64,000 nucleotides of DNA from Bacillus safensis (GCA_030159235.1 BSBG01000008.1:48737-112736), one strand, 5' to 3'. Shown: positions 8,185 through 17,595, counted from the stretch's first letter. Notes: generated by a model from the sequence alone, not told the origin. Numbers and translations: made by a program.

Positions 8185-9171
8185 ATGAAATCAAACCGTA
8201 TCTTTATCGCTTGGCTAAGGTGGCCACTCTATCTGCGAATTGCCGTCATCATTTGTTTCTTGCTTCTCTTTTTTGGACAATTAATTGTTTTGCTTGAACC
8301 GAAGCAGTATCATACGGTCTTTGATGGGATCTGGTGGGCACTCATTACTGTCTCTACGGTTGGTTACGGTGATTTTGTGCCTCAAACGATGCCAGGACAA
8401 GTGGCGGGGATGGTGCTCATTTTTATCGGAGCAAGCTTTGTCACCGCTTATTTCGCCACGCTTGCCGCCGCTGTCTTCAGCAAGCAGCACCATTATGTTG
8501 AGGGGAAGGTAGCCTTTAAGGGAAAAGGACATCTGATTATCGTCGGCTGGAATGAGAAAACGAACAAACTGCTTCAGTCGTTTCAAACGATTGATCCAGC
8601 CATGCCGATTGTACTGATTGATGACTCCTTGAAGGAGGGGCCTCTTTTAGAGAATGTCCATTTTATTAAAGGACATGGCACCGATGATATCACACTGCGC
8701 AAAGCCAATATCATTAGTGCAGATGCACTGATGATTACCGCAGATCAGCATGAAAATGAAGTGACAGCCGATATGCAGAGTGTTCTAACATTACTTGCGG
8801 CAAAAGGACTAAATCCTTCGCTATACTGTTTAATTGAAATCTTAACAGATCGTTATGTGAAAAATGCCGAGCGTGCTGGCGCCAATCAAGTCATTCATAC
8901 CTCTGATGCAGTCAATCATTTAATGGTCGAACATTTTCTTATCAAAGAACAGCTTACGGCATTAAAGAAAAAACGACATATGACGTTGCATAAACACGTC
9001 ACTATCATACCTGTACCAGCTTCATTAGCCGGAGAAACATTTTTAACAGCGCTGCATCACTTTTTAGAGCATCATGTAATCATTGTCGGCGTACAAAAAA
9101 AAGAAGGACCCATGATGAATCCTCCCTTTGGTTATGAGCTTCATCCAGAGGATGAACTGATCAGCCTTTAA
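8185..9171 (+). CDS. yugO: YugO, two-helix potassium channel with RCK domain
   Basis: A 328-residue K+ channel subunit. It has membrane helix 1 (about 13-33), a pore loop with the canonical selectivity filter TVSTVGYGD (TVGYGD at 58-63), membrane helix 2 (about 72-95) and a cytoplasmic RCK/TrkA-N domain with a GHLIIVGWN Rossmann start (about 115) and a C-terminal TrkA-C-like part. In B. subtilis YugO carries the potassium-based electrical signalling of biofilms. GGAAGAG precedes ATG 8185. In B. subtilis yugO is translated with mstX (Mistic), but no Mistic-like frame is present upstream here. It converges with yugN, sharing four bases at the stops. Confidence 0.95.
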   Translation: MKSNRIFIAWLRWPLYLRIAVIICFLLLFFGQLIVLLEPKQYHTVFDGIWWALITVSTVGYGDFVPQTMPGQVAGMVLIFIGASFVTAYFATLAAAVFSKQHHYVEGKVAFKGKGHLIIVGWNEKTNKLLQSFQTIDPAMPIVLIDDSLKEGPLLENVHFIKGHGTDDITLRKANIISADALMITADQHENEVTADMQSVLTLLAAKGLNPSLYCLIEILTDRYVKNAERAGANQVIHTSDAVNHLMVEHFLIKEQLTALKKKRHMTLHKHVTIIPVPASLAGETFLTALHHFLEHHVIIVGVQKKEGPMMNPPFGYELHPEDELISL

Positions 9172-9569
9172 AGCAGTGCGTCTTCTAATTCCTTGACGAG
9201 TGAAAAGCCAATCTCAGCATAAGCCTTTGATACATCTCCATCTTTCTCTTTTGGTTCTTGGAATTGGTTAAAGGATGCTCCCACATTTCCAACCAGTGCA
9301 TGATCATCTAACTTGTCTTGGTATACATGCTTTAAGAGAAATGGATGTCCCATTTTCACCACAACACCTGGCTGATCGAGCTGGCCTTTCTCAGCTGTGA
9401 AAGGAACTCTGAGAAAGGTATAGCCATCACGATTATCAATTTTATAATCAAAATACCCGTGATCATAATCCCAGTTGCCATTAATGACATAACCGAGCGG
9501 CTTCATCGTTTCTTCCAAATGGTAAAGTGAAAAGCTTTCACCAGGCAGCCTGGATGGTACATGAATCAT
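9168..9569 (-). CDS. yugN: YugN-like family protein
   Basis: A 133-residue protein of the YugN-like family, the same size as B. subtilis YugN. It has no membrane segment, and it is rich in aromatic and charged residues (NWDYDHGYFDYKIDNRDGYTFLRVPF). The frame is open 17 codons further upstream, but AAAGGAGGG before ATG 9569 sets the start. Function unknown. The stop overlaps the convergent yugO stop in a TTTAAA palindrome. A GerP-like small gene lies 29 bp upstream on the same strand. Confidence 0.9.
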   Translation of the reverse strand: MIHVPSRLPGESFSLYHLEETMKPLGYVINGNWDYDHGYFDYKIDNRDGYTFLRVPFTAEKGQLDQPGVVVKMGHPFLLKHVYQDKLDDHALVGNVGASFNQFQEPKEKDGDVSKAYAEIGFSLVKELEDALL

Positions 9570-9598
9570 ACGAAACCCTCCTTTTTGTATAGGGTTCG

Positions 9599-9817
9599 TT
9601 AAAGAGAGGAATTCATACATTTGCCTCTAGTGATTTGTACATTGTTTGTAAACGCAGCATCAAATAAGCTTTGATTGGATGATTGATTCGTCTCGTTCCC
9701 ACTGCCGGAACCTGATGTTTCCTTCGTAGCACTCATAGGACAAATGCGTCCAACATTGCCAAAGTTAACGATCGCCTGGCCAGAAATATCATGAATATAA
9801 ATATGATTCGTCCTCAT
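9599..9817 (-). CDS. small GerPA/GerPF-like spore protein (tentative)
   Basis: A 72-residue protein with an IVNFGNVGRICPMSA segment and a Gly/Ser/Asn-rich middle (SGSGSGNETNQSSNQS). This is reminiscent of the GerPA/GerPF family (hydrophobic start, VNFGD, isP, then a Gly/Asn-rich part), though the usual MPA(I/V)VG start is absent. Those proteins help nutrient germinants pass the spore coat. The start ATG 9817 has a GAGGAGGGTG ribosome site. It lies upstream of yugN on the same strand. Family assignment is uncertain; that it is a real gene is likely. Confidence 0.65.
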   Translation of the reverse strand: MRTNHIYIHDISGQAIVNFGNVGRICPMSATKETSGSGSGNETNQSSNQSLFDAAFTNNVQITRGKCMNSSL

Positions 9818-9884
9818 TCTTCACCCTCCTCTATTCATTATTCTATGTGCAAAACGCGGGAAGGCTTGCACAGGAATCTTAAGA

Positions 9885-9921
9885 AAACAAAAAAGGCACA
9901 CCCTTTATCAAGGTGTGCTTT
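9885..9921 (-). terminator. terminator of pgi
   Basis: Minus-strand hairpin GCACACC-ttgataaa-GGGTGTGC followed by CTTTTTTG, directly after the pgi stop. Confidence 0.8.
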
Positions 9922-9928
9922 CTTGTTC

Positions 9929-11284
9929 TTATGATTGTTTTAAACGACTTTCAAGCTCTGCTTTTTTCTCTTCGAAGCCCGGTTTTCCTAATAAAGCAAA
10001 CATATTCACTTTATAAGCTTCTACTCCAGGCTGATCAAATGGATTGACGCCTAGTAAATATCCAGACATCGCACACGCTTTCTCAAAGAAGTACACGAGG
10101 TATCCGAATGTATAAGCATCCATCTCCGGAATTGTCACGATGAGATTCGGTACTTTTCCATCTGTATGGGCAAGCATCGTTCCTTCAAATGCTTTTTTAT
10201 TAACGAAATCAACCGTTTTTCCTGCCAAATAGTTCAAGCCATCAAGGTCTTGTTCTTCTGCTTCGATGACAAGCTCATGACGTGGCTTGTCTACATTCAC
10301 GATTGTTTCAAATAAGTCTCTTCTTCCTTCTTGAACATATTGACCAAGTGAATGAAGATCTGTTGAGAAGTTAGCAGATGAAGGATAGATTCCTTTTTCA
10401 TCTTTCCCTTCACTTTCACCGAATAATTGCTTCCACCATTCTGCGAAATATTGCAGTCCCGGCTCATAGTTAATCAGCATTTCGATCGTTCTGCCTTTAT
10501 TGTAAAGGACGTTGCGGACGACAGCATATTGATAAGCTGCATTTTCAGAAAGCTCTGATGAAGCGAAGTCTTCGCTTGCTTTTGCCGCACCTTCCATCAT
10601 CTGATCAATGTCTGCACCGCTCACAGCGATTGGCAAAAGACCGACTGCTGTTAATACAGAATAACGTCCACCAACATCATCAGGGATGATAAATGATTCA
10701 TAGCCTTCTTCAGTTGCCAATGTTTTAAGCGCACCGCGTGCCTTGTCAGTTGTTGCATAAATACGTTTTTTCGCTTCTTCAGCACCATATTTTTCAATAA
10801 GGAGCTTTTTAAAGATGCGGAACGCAATGGCTGGCTCTGTTGTTGTGCCAGATTTAGAAATCACGTTAATGGAGAAATCTGCATCTTCCAGCAGGTCCAT
10901 CACGTCTGTTAGATAAGACGAACTGATGTTGTTGCCAATAAAAATGATTTGTGGTGTCTTGCGTTTGCCTTTTGGCAAAGTGTTGTAGAAAGAATGGTTC
11001 AAAAATTCAATCGCTGCACGTGCGCCTAGATAAGAGCCGCCGATTCCAACAACAAGCAGGACGTCAGAGTCAGACTTAATTTTGTCTGCACTTTTTTTAA
11101 TACGGGCAAATTCTTCGCGGTCATATTGCTTAGGCAAGTCAACCCAGCCTAAATAATCACTGCCTGTACCCGTTTGTTCATGAATATTATGATGAGCCAC
11201 CTTCACAAAATCTTTTAAATATGTAAGCTCATGTTCTTGAAAGAAAGGTAACGCTTTCGAGTAGTCAAATTGAATATGTGTCAT
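9929..11284 (-). CDS. pgi: glucose-6-phosphate isomerase
   Basis: Interconverts glucose-6-phosphate and fructose-6-phosphate in glycolysis and gluconeogenesis. The 451-residue protein is nearly the same length as B. subtilis Pgi and very similar throughout. Visible are the sugar-phosphate-binding SIS motifs ([13 protein letters not shown] at about 75 and [12 protein letters not shown] at about 140), [10 protein letters not shown] with the catalytic glutamate (about 290), and the C-terminal family signature [18 protein letters not shown] (about 415). ATG 11284 was chosen over the ATG six codons upstream because the latter contains the ribosome site GGAGGG. Own promoter at 11324-11352 and own terminator. 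Confidence 0.98.
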
Positions 11285-11323
11285 CGCTGGTAAGCCCTCC
11301 ATTACGTTAGTTCTGTCTCCTTC

Positions 11324-11352
11324 ACTTTAGCCGAACTAGCTGTTGAAATCAA
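11324..11352 (-). promoter_or_regulatory. sigma-A promoter of pgi
   Basis: Minus strand: TTGATT (11347-11352), 17-bp spacer, TAAAGT (11324-11329), about 40 bp before the pgi start. Confidence 0.55.
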
Positions 11353-11394
11353 GTGATCGTCATTGGTACAGCAAAAAAGCTGGGACTTTACGTT

Positions 11395-11568
11395 TCAATA
11401 AAATATCCTATCTGCAACTATATATTGAGGTAAAGTGATAAACTCCTTTTCCATTAGATCCAGAAATAGAATGAGCATTTTTGAGTCATTTGGGTGATGA
11501 AACATACTGTAATGTATATGGTCCTTCGATTTCGATCTGTATATTGTAACCTGCTTTGAGTTGTCCAT
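11395..11568 (-). pseudogene. decayed transposase fragment (IS1182/IS4-like)
   Basis: In the gap between the MocR gene and pgi, the minus strand reads through about 57 codons that resemble the DDE core of Bacillus IS1182-type transposases. HHPNDSKMLILFLDLMEKEF corresponds to the 'H/Q-R-P-x-D-x-x-x-L-I-P-H-L' stretch, and LPQYIVADRIFY to 'LP..IVADAGYGSEENY', where the frame then stops. The beginning and end of the transposase and any terminal repeats are missing, and the AGYGS part is altered. There is no convincing ribosome site. Recognition is by eye only. Confidence 0.55.
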
Positions 11569-11595
11569 TTTTTCATATAGTCATCTTTCATGAAC

Positions 11596-13014
11596 TTAAT
11601 CTACTTCAAACCAAGCCCTGTAAAGGCTATATACGCCTTCAGTAATATCCTCAATACTTAATCCACCAAAACCAATCTGAACCATTGATGGCTCCGCATG
11701 AGCTGACTGCGCCCAAAAGGGGGATATTGGGTAGACTTGAGCACCTTCCATCTTAGCAGTGGAAATGAGCTCGTGTTCATCCATTCCGTTATGAACTCGT
11801 AATAAAATATGAAGTCCTGCATCCTCACCAATGATTGTAACTTGAGTACCCATTAACTTTTGAATCATTGCAATAAGTGTGGATTGCTTCTGCCGGTATA
11901 CTTTTCTCATCTTGCGAATGTGAGCCTCCCAATGTCCATTACTCATAAACAGCTCTAAGGTGTGCTGATGAAGTTGAGAGACGTTCTGGTCATACAACCT
12001 ATAGTCTTGTTTACTGTGTATTTCTAACAAGGGCCGTGGTAAAACCATATATGCAATTCGTAATGAAGGTAGGAGACATTTTGAAAATGTACCTAGATAT
12101 ACGGTTCGTTGTTGGGTATCCATACTTTGCAAGGAAGGTATTGGCTTGCCGACATATCTGAACTCACTATCATAATCGTCCTCAATAATAATCCCATCCT
12201 GATCTGATGCCCATTTCAGTAATTGCATTCTCTTGGTAAGGGGCATGATCATTCCATAAGGAAACTGATGCGAAGGCGTAACATACACGATGCGGGTATT
12301 ACTTTCGTACAGCTTTTGAATATGAAGTCCATCTGCTTCAAGCGGAATAGAGTGAACGTTAAAACCTTTGTGCTTAAAAACGGCCCGAACACCGTCATAT
12401 CCAGGATCCTCCATCGAAATATCTTGAATACCATCACCTATTAATCCAGATAACACACCAAGCAGATACTGAATACCAGCTCCAATTATAATCTGATCCG
12501 GTGAACAGTTTACTCCCCTAGAGCTGTGCAGATAATTTGCAATTTCCAAACGAAGCCCTTGTTCTCCGAGCGGGTCGCCATAAGAAAACAATTTCATTTG
12601 GTTCTGAAGCAAGCTTTGATTAGATAACTTACGCCAAGTTGCAAATGGAAAATGCTCAGCATCTACATCACCATAACGAAAATCGAATCGAATCTCTGGA
12701 TTATTCAGAATACTGTTTTCCCATTTTTTTTTAGTTACGGGCTGAGAAGAGGGCAATGATTCTAGCTTCAAATCCATAATGTATAAGCCACTTCTTGGTC
12801 TACTTTGAACATAGCCTTCAGCTAATAACTGTTGATAAGCCATATCCACTGTATTACGGCTAATGCAGAGGTGACTAGATAGAGAGCGTATAGAGGGAAG
12901 GCGAGTACCAGCTGACAACTTTCCGTTCAAAATATTTGTCTTAATATATTGATAAAGCTGAGAGTATAACGGTTCTTTAGACTCTCTGTTCAATAAAAAT
13001 GTTAAATCAATCAT
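11596..13014 (-). CDS. MocR-family regulator (GntR HTH fused to aminotransferase fold)
   Basis: A 472-residue regulator. An N-terminal winged-helix GntR domain (about 1-75; GTRLPSIRSLSSHLCISRNTV) joins a PLP fold-type I aminotransferase-like domain (about 110-470). The PLP-binding region is visible as IIEDDYDSEFRY and the Schiff-base lysine in GTFSKCLLPSLR. MocR proteins sense PLP or aminated ligands and usually control a divergent neighbour. The gene faces a luciferase-like oxidoreductase across a 149-bp gap containing two inverted repeats. This pair is not part of the B. subtilis gene order here and sits beside a transposase remnant, so it was probably acquired or rearranged. Confidence 0.92.
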   Translation of the reverse strand: MIDLTFLLNRESKEPLYSQLYQYIKTNILNGKLSAGTRLPSIRSLSSHLCISRNTVDMAYQQLLAEGYVQSRPRSGLYIMDLKLESLPSSQPVTKKKWENSILNNPEIRFDFRYGDVDAEHFPFATWRKLSNQSLLQNQMKLFSYGDPLGEQGLRLEIANYLHSSRGVNCSPDQIIIGAGIQYLLGVLSGLIGDGIQDISMEDPGYDGVRAVFKHKGFNVHSIPLEADGLHIQKLYESNTRIVYVTPSHQFPYGMIMPLTKRMQLLKWASDQDGIIIEDDYDSEFRYVGKPIPSLQSMDTQQRTVYLGTFSKCLLPSLRIAYMVLPRPLLEIHSKQDYRLYDQNVSQLHQHTLELFMSNGHWEAHIRKMRKVYRQKQSTLIAMIQKLMGTQVTIIGEDAGLHILLRVHNGMDEHELISTAKMEGAQVYPISPFWAQSAHAEPSMVQIGFGGLSIEDITEGVYSLYRAWFEVD

Positions 13015-13036
13015 GTTAATCTCCTTATTGCTAATC

Positions 13037-13093
13037 TGACCCTATTATTCAGTTTAGTTTTGTAACTACTTGCAGGGTCAATTTGTGGTTACA
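13037..13093. promoter_or_regulatory. two inverted repeats in the MocR/oxidoreductase divergent region
   Basis: TGACCCT (13037-13043) and AGGGTCA (13074-13080) form a perfect 7-bp inverted repeat. TGTAACTAC (13061-13069) and GTGGTTACA (13085-13093) form a second, 8 of 9 bp. They interleave within the divergent promoter region and are candidates for MocR regulator binding. Which is functional cannot be told from sequence. Confidence 0.45.
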
Positions 13094-13163
13094 ATTATAT
13101 CAGTTCCAGTCGAATTGAAAAGATACTCACACACTAGATTACCAATTTTTTAGGAGGAGAAGG

Positions 13164-14213
13164 ATGAACGGACCTATAGATGCTAAAAAACACATACAAA
13201 ATCACTCAACAAAAGCAGTGCAAAACTTCAATCAACACCCTGGTTTTCGCCGTATGTTTGCTCAAGACCAATTGACAATTGGGCTATTTTTACCGCTTAA
13301 ATTTTATAAAGGACACATGGAGGCGTTAAAAGGTCAAGTAAATCTGGTGGAGTACATTGATCGAAAAAATTTTGCTGCCGTTTGGGTAAGAGATATCCCG
13401 TTATTTGATCCTGCTTTTGGAGATGCTGGACAAGTATTTGATCCATTTGTTTATCTTTCCTATCTTGCCGCAAGAACTAAAAACGTGTCTCTAGTAACAG
13501 GAAGCTCGATCTTTACGCTTCGCCATCCCATTGATCTAGCGAAGGCTGCCGCATCTTTAGATGTATTATCGGGAGGGAGACTCGTTCTAGGGATTGCTTC
13601 TGGCGATCGGCCTGTTGAATTTCCAGCTTATGGGATAGACGAAGAACACCGTGATGTGCGTTTCAGGGAGACGGTAGAGTTCTTCCGAGAGCTTATACAG
13701 GATGGTACTGATGCAATACAATCTTCTCTTGGTCAATTGAAAGGGCTTGAATTGCTGCCTAAACCAACATCAGGTGGTATTCCGCTCGTTGTGACAGGTT
13801 CAAGTAGGCAGACTCTAGATTGGATTGCACAGAATAGTGATGGTTGGCTCACGTATCCTGAAGCAACAGCAAATAAATCTGGCCCTCAAATACTGAGTCA
13901 AAAAATTAATGCTTGGCGTGAAAAAATACCTAATGGCATGTTCAAACCACATATGACGAACGAATGGATTGATCTAGTGGAAGATGTCAATTATCCATGC
14001 ACACCGCTTCGAGGTGGATATATATTACGCACAGGGCGAGCAGGTCTAATCGAACTATTGGAGAAATGGAGAGCAGTTGGTGTTAATCATGCTGCGCTTG
14101 GCATTCAATTCTCGAGTCGGCCTCCTGCTGAAGTGATTCAGGAATTGGCTGAGGAAGTGCTGCCACTCTTTCCTACGCTTGAGGGTCCGAAACCGTTGTT
14201 AACAGAGTGGTGA
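13164..14213 (+). CDS. luciferase-like (LLM class) flavin oxidoreductase
   Basis: A 349-residue protein of the bacterial luciferase superfamily, resembling the subgroup of 'luciferase-type oxidoreductases' common in Bacillus. TIM-barrel features include IGLFLPLKFY, AAVWVRDIPLFDP, LVTGSSIFTLRHPIDLAKAAASLDVLSGGRLVLGIASGDRPVEFPAYG (about 110-160) and PLVVTGSSRQTLDWIA (about 210-225). Such enzymes use reduced FMN/F420-type flavin to oxidise small molecules; the substrate is unknown. AGGAGGAGAAGG precedes ATG 13164. Transcribed divergently from a MocR regulator that probably controls it. Followed by a strong hairpin terminator. Confidence 0.9.
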   Translation: MNGPIDAKKHIQNHSTKAVQNFNQHPGFRRMFAQDQLTIGLFLPLKFYKGHMEALKGQVNLVEYIDRKNFAAVWVRDIPLFDPAFGDAGQVFDPFVYLSYLAARTKNVSLVTGSSIFTLRHPIDLAKAAASLDVLSGGRLVLGIASGDRPVEFPAYGIDEEHRDVRFRETVEFFRELIQDGTDAIQSSLGQLKGLELLPKPTSGGIPLVVTGSSRQTLDWIAQNSDGWLTYPEATANKSGPQILSQKINAWREKIPNGMFKPHMTNEWIDLVEDVNYPCTPLRGGYILRTGRAGLIELLEKWRAVGVNHAALGIQFSSRPPAEVIQELAEEVLPLFPTLEGPKPLLTEW

Positions 14214-14228
14214 AGTTATTAATCATAG

Positions 14229-14267
14229 CAAAAAAGTGGAATCGCAATTTTGATTCCACTTTTTTTA
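14229..14267. terminator. bidirectional terminator between the LLM oxidoreductase and yugK
   Basis: Hairpin AAAGTGGAATC-gcaatttt-GATTCCACTTT, flanked by A-run and T7. Usable by both convergent genes. Confidence 0.8.
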
Positions 14268-14300
14268 GAGACTAAAGTTATATCCCAGCTTCCAACTGAA

Positions 14301-15473
14301 TTATAAAGAAGCTTTCAAAATCGCTAGAATGTCATCACGGCCAAGTTTCATAAAGTTACCAAAACCACCATATTCCATTTCTTTTGCTGCGATGTCAGCA
14401 ATTTTGTCCAGTTGATCTTCACCAATATCATAATCGGCTAAACGGCTTGGTGCACCTAGGCTTGTCCAGAAAGCTGACAGTTTGTCGATTCCTTCTAACG
14501 CGATGTCACGATCTGATTTTCCTTCTGTCTCGATGTCAAACATGTTCAGCATAAGGTTTTTAAAACGATCTACATTATGATCAAGTGTGTGGCGCATCCA
14601 ATTTGGGAAGAGGATCGCAAGTCCACCTGCATGCGGAATGTCGTAAACAGCGGATACCGCATGCTCAATCGTATGAGATGCCCAGTCGCCAAAATAGCCC
14701 ATTTGCAGCGTGCCATTTAAAGCAATCGTTCCTGCATAAAGGATGGTTTCACGGTGCTCATAGTTATGTAAGTCTTCAAGAAGCTTTGGTGCTGTCTCAA
14801 TGACTGTTTGAAGAACAGCAAAACACATCCGATCTTGTAAAGGCGTGTTTTTGACATTATGGAAGTATTGCTCAAAGACATGGCTCATCATATCGACCAT
14901 GCCATACACCGTCTGGTTTTCTGGCACAGAATATGTATGCTCAGGATCTAGAATTGAAAAAGTAGGATGAGTGACTGAACTGCCCCATACATATTTTTCA
15001 TTCGTTTCCCAATTTGTGATAACAGAATCTGGGTTCATTTCTGAACCAGTTGCTGCAAGTGTAAGCACTGTGCCAAACGGCAATGCTTTTTGAGCGGTTG
15101 TTTTTTTTGAAATAATATCCCACACATCACCGTCATACTCTGCTCCTGCCGCAATCGCCTTTGTACAATCGATCACACTTCCACCGCCAACAGCTAATAA
15201 GAAATCAATGTTCTCATTTTGACAGATGTCGATTCCCTTTTTCACTGTGGTGAGGCGGGGGTTTGGTTCAACGCCAGACAGCTCAAATACTTCAGCATCT
15301 GCTTCATTTAACGCACTGATGACCTTGTCATAAAGACCATTTTTCTTAATACTGCCGCCGCCATATACAAGTAACACTCGTTTTCCATAACGAGCGAGTT
15401 CACTTTTGAGTCCTTCTAGTTGTCCTTTTCCAAACATTAATTTTGTTGGATTATAGTAAATAAAATTCTCCAT
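14301..15473 (-). CDS. yugK: iron-containing NAD(P)H-dependent alcohol (butanol) dehydrogenase
   Basis: A 390-residue group III iron alcohol dehydrogenase. Coenzyme-binding [15 protein letters not shown] (about 95-110), ATGSEMN (about 145), and the metal-binding region with [14 protein letters not shown] (about 190-205) and [15 protein letters not shown] (about 275-290) are visible. Relatives reduce aldehydes to alcohols (butanol dehydrogenase BDH, E. coli YqhD). It is a tandem paralogue of 15591-16754; order relative to pgi gives YugK. A terminator separates the two, so each may have its own promoter. Confidence 0.92.
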   Translation of the reverse strand: MENFIYYNPTKLMFGKGQLEGLKSELARYGKRVLLVYGGGSIKKNGLYDKVISALNEADAEVFELSGVEPNPRLTTVKKGIDICQNENIDFLLAVGGGSVIDCTKAIAAGAEYDGDVWDIISKKTTAQKALPFGTVLTLAATGSEMNPDSVITNWETNEKYVWGSSVTHPTFSILDPEHTYSVPENQTVYGMVDMMSHVFEQYFHNVKNTPLQDRMCFAVLQTVIETAPKLLEDLHNYEHRETILYAGTIALNGTLQMGYFGDWASHTIEHAVSAVYDIPHAGGLAILFPNWMRHTLDHNVDRFKNLMLNMFDIETEGKSDRDIALEGIDKLSAFWTSLGAPSRLADYDIGEDQLDKIADIAAKEMEYGGFGNFMKLGRDDILAILKASL

Positions 15474-15545
15474 CTGTTCAACATCTCCTTAACGAATATA
15501 TCCAAAAACATGAAAGATTACTGTAACATATGTACACAATGAACT

Positions 15546-15583
15546 CAAAAAAAGATAACTGCTCAAAGCAGCTATCTTTTTGA
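15546..15583 (-). terminator. terminator of yugJ
   Basis: Hairpin AAAAGATA-CTGCT-caa-AGCAG-TATCTTTT with a T-run on the minus strand. Confidence 0.7.
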
Positions 15584-15590
15584 TGTTCGA

Positions 15591-16754
15591 TTATAATGAA
15601 GCGTTTAGAATAGCTAGAACATCTTCTTTGTTTAGCTTTTTAAATTGACCAAATTCACCGCGTGCCATTGCACGGTCTGCAATCAAGTCAATTTTCTCAT
15701 CGTTGATGTCATAATCCGCTAAACGACTTGGTGCTCCTAGGCTTGTCCAGAAAGCAGACAGCTTGTCGATACCTTCTAAGCCGACCTCTTCGTCTGTTTT
15801 GCCCGCAGGATCTACATCGAATACGCGCACCGCTAGTTGTTTAAAGCGGCCTGGATTTTCTTGAATGACATGCTTCATCCAGTTAGGGAACAAGATTGCA
15901 AGACCGCCTGCATGAGGAATGTCATAGACAGCAGATACCGCATGCTCAATGTTGTGAGACGCCCAGTCACCACGTGCCCCCATTGAAAGCATTCCATTAA
16001 GTGCAATTGTGCCGGTGAATAAAATCGTTTCACGCAGCTCATAGTTCTCAAGGTCGTTAATTAGCTTCGGTGCCGTTTCAATGACAGTACGAAGAAGTCC
16101 TTCACACATACGATCTTGGTAAGGCGTATTTTCCGTGTGATGGAAATATTGTTCAAACACATGTGACATCATGTCAACCATGCCATAAATCGTATGGTTT
16201 TTAGGCACAGTGAATGTGTTGACTGGATCAAGAATAGAGAATTTCGGGAAAACTGCTGGACTTCCCCAGCCATACTTCTCATTTGTTTCCCAGTTTGTGA
16301 TCACTGAACCAGAGTTCATTTCAGAGCCTGTAGCAGCAAGTGTTAACACCGTACCGAACGGAATAGCTTCCATTGGGACGTGCTTACGTGTCACAATATC
16401 CCAAGCATCTCCATCGTACTTCGCACCAGCTGCGATCGCTTTCGTTGCATCAATAACACTGCCGCCGCCAACTGCCAAAATAAAATCAATGTCGTTCTCT
16501 TTGCAAAGCTCGACCCCTTTTCTCACTGTTGTTAGGCGCGGGTTTGGCTCAACACCAGCAAGTTCAGTGATTGCAGCTCCTGATTCTTTTAGGATGCTGA
16601 CAACTTGGTCATAAAGGCCGTTTCGTTTAATACTGCCTCCACCATATACAAGTAATACGTTTTTTCCGTATTGTTTGAGTTCATCTGAAAGGGCTAATAC
16701 TTCTCCCTTTCCAAAGATTAATTTCGTTGGGTTCCAATAAGTAAATCGATCCAT
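15591..16754 (-). CDS. yugJ: iron-containing NAD(P)H-dependent alcohol (butanol) dehydrogenase
   Basis: A 387-residue iron alcohol dehydrogenase, the length of B. subtilis YugJ. It carries [37 protein letters not shown] and [15 protein letters not shown] as in its tandem neighbour YugK. The frame is open 22 codons upstream, but GAGGAGGAG directly before ATG 16754 sets the start. It probably arose by duplication, since the two proteins align along their whole length. The physiological aldehyde is unknown. Confidence 0.92.
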   Translation of the reverse strand: MDRFTYWNPTKLIFGKGEVLALSDELKQYGKNVLLVYGGGSIKRNGLYDQVVSILKESGAAITELAGVEPNPRLTTVRKGVELCKENDIDFILAVGGGSVIDATKAIAAGAKYDGDAWDIVTRKHVPMEAIPFGTVLTLAATGSEMNSGSVITNWETNEKYGWGSPAVFPKFSILDPVNTFTVPKNHTIYGMVDMMSHVFEQYFHHTENTPYQDRMCEGLLRTVIETAPKLINDLENYELRETILFTGTIALNGMLSMGARGDWASHNIEHAVSAVYDIPHAGGLAILFPNWMKHVIQENPGRFKQLAVRVFDVDPAGKTDEEVGLEGIDKLSAFWTSLGAPSRLADYDINDEKIDLIADRAMARGEFGQFKKLNKEDVLAILNASL

Positions 16755-16898
16755 TTGATCTCCTCCTCGCGCTACATTATGCGCCTCAATCATTCCAAAA
16801 GTAAAGTAATTTGCTTTCATCCATTTTCTTACGCATAGTTTGGCTAAAAATCTGCAAAATATAAATGTATTGATGCTGTAGCGAAAGGAGGAATCACG

Positions 16899-17135
16899 AT
16901 GAGTGCTATTCAGCGTATTGCCCTCGTGCTCACGATTATCGGTGCTATTAACTGGGGACTAATCGGCTTTTTTCAATTTGACTTAGTAGCAGCGATCTTT
17001 GGCGGTCAAGGTGCTGCATTATCACGTATTATTTATGGTCTTGTTGGAATTGCAGGTCTTGTCAATCTTGGTCTATTGTTCAAGCCAAGTGAAGAAGCTG
17101 TTCACCGTGACGAGCCGAATCCAGAGGTTCGCTAA
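16899..17135 (+). CDS. yuzA: YuzA, DUF378 membrane protein
   Basis: A 78-residue protein with two membrane helices (about 5-28 with [12 protein letters not shown], and about 42-65 with [18 protein letters not shown]) and a charged C-terminal tail. INWGL and GLVG are typical of DUF378. AAAGGAGGAATCACG precedes ATG 16899. Same place as B. subtilis yuzA. Function unknown. Confidence 0.92.
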   Translation: MSAIQRIALVLTIIGAINWGLIGFFQFDLVAAIFGGQGAALSRIIYGLVGIAGLVNLGLLFKPSEEAVHRDEPNPEVR

Positions 17136-17147
17136 ACAAAAAGACAT

Positions 17148-17177
17148 AAAAAAGGCTACCTATATGAGGTAGCCTAG
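17148..17177 (-). terminator. terminator of yugI
   Basis: Hairpin AGGCTACC-tatatga-GGTAGCCT (17153-17175). On the minus strand it is followed by TTTTTTATG. Confidence 0.75.
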
Positions 17178-17178
17178 G

Positions 17179-17205
17179 GGCACCGTTTGAAGCGGTGCTT
17201 TTTTA
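17179..17205 (+). terminator. terminator of yuzA
   Basis: Hairpin GCACCG-tttgaag-CGGTGC (17180-17198) followed by T6 on the plus strand. It lies back to back with the yugI terminator. Confidence 0.75.
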
Positions 17206-17595
17206 TTTCTTGATAAGGTCTTTACGGTTTGATTGCTCAATCCACTCTTCAAGTTTATCTTTAAGTGTATTGAAACCTTGTGGTGCAGCAGCTTCTTCTT
17301 TCACTTGCTGTGGTCTTTGTTTCTTTGGTTTGCTTTCTTTTCTTTCAGGTGCTTCTTGTGTAGCACGGATAGAAAGGCTGATTTTTCCTGCATTTTCATC
17401 AACAGAAAGAACTTTTACTTGTACTTCGTCACCAATTGAAAGGTGCTCGTTGATGTCTTTTACAAAGCCATGTGTTACTTCAGAAATATGCACAAGTCCT
17501 TGAGTTTCTTCATCTAATGCAACAAACGCACCATACGCTTGTAATCCTGTTACTTTACCAGTGTAAACACTGCCTACTTCAAACTTTGTCGCCAT
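17203..17595 (-). CDS. yugI: YugI, S1-domain RNA-binding protein (general stress protein 13)
   Basis: A 130-residue protein with one S1 RNA-binding domain at residues 5-75 (VGSVYTGKVTGLQAYGAFVAL, GLVHISEVTHGFV, GDEVQVKVLSVDENAGKISLSIRA). A basic Lys/Pro/Gln linker and an amphipathic C-terminal helix (GFNTLKDKLEEWIEQSNRKDLIKK) follow. Nearly identical in layout to B. subtilis YugI (GSP13), which associates with the small ribosomal subunit. Promoter at 17647-17675. Confidence 0.95.
   Translation of the reverse strand: MATKFEVGSVYTGKVTGLQAYGAFVALDEETQGLVHISEVTHGFVKDINEHLSIGDEVQVKVLSVDENAGKISLSIRATQEAPERKESKPKKQRPQQVKEEAAAPQGFNTLKDKLEEWIEQSNRKDLIKK

Noticed and set aside
8281-8586. Antisense frame inside yugO considered as a relocated mstX
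   Set aside because: Basic composition and no resemblance to the acidic Mistic protein; it is a shadow of the channel gene.
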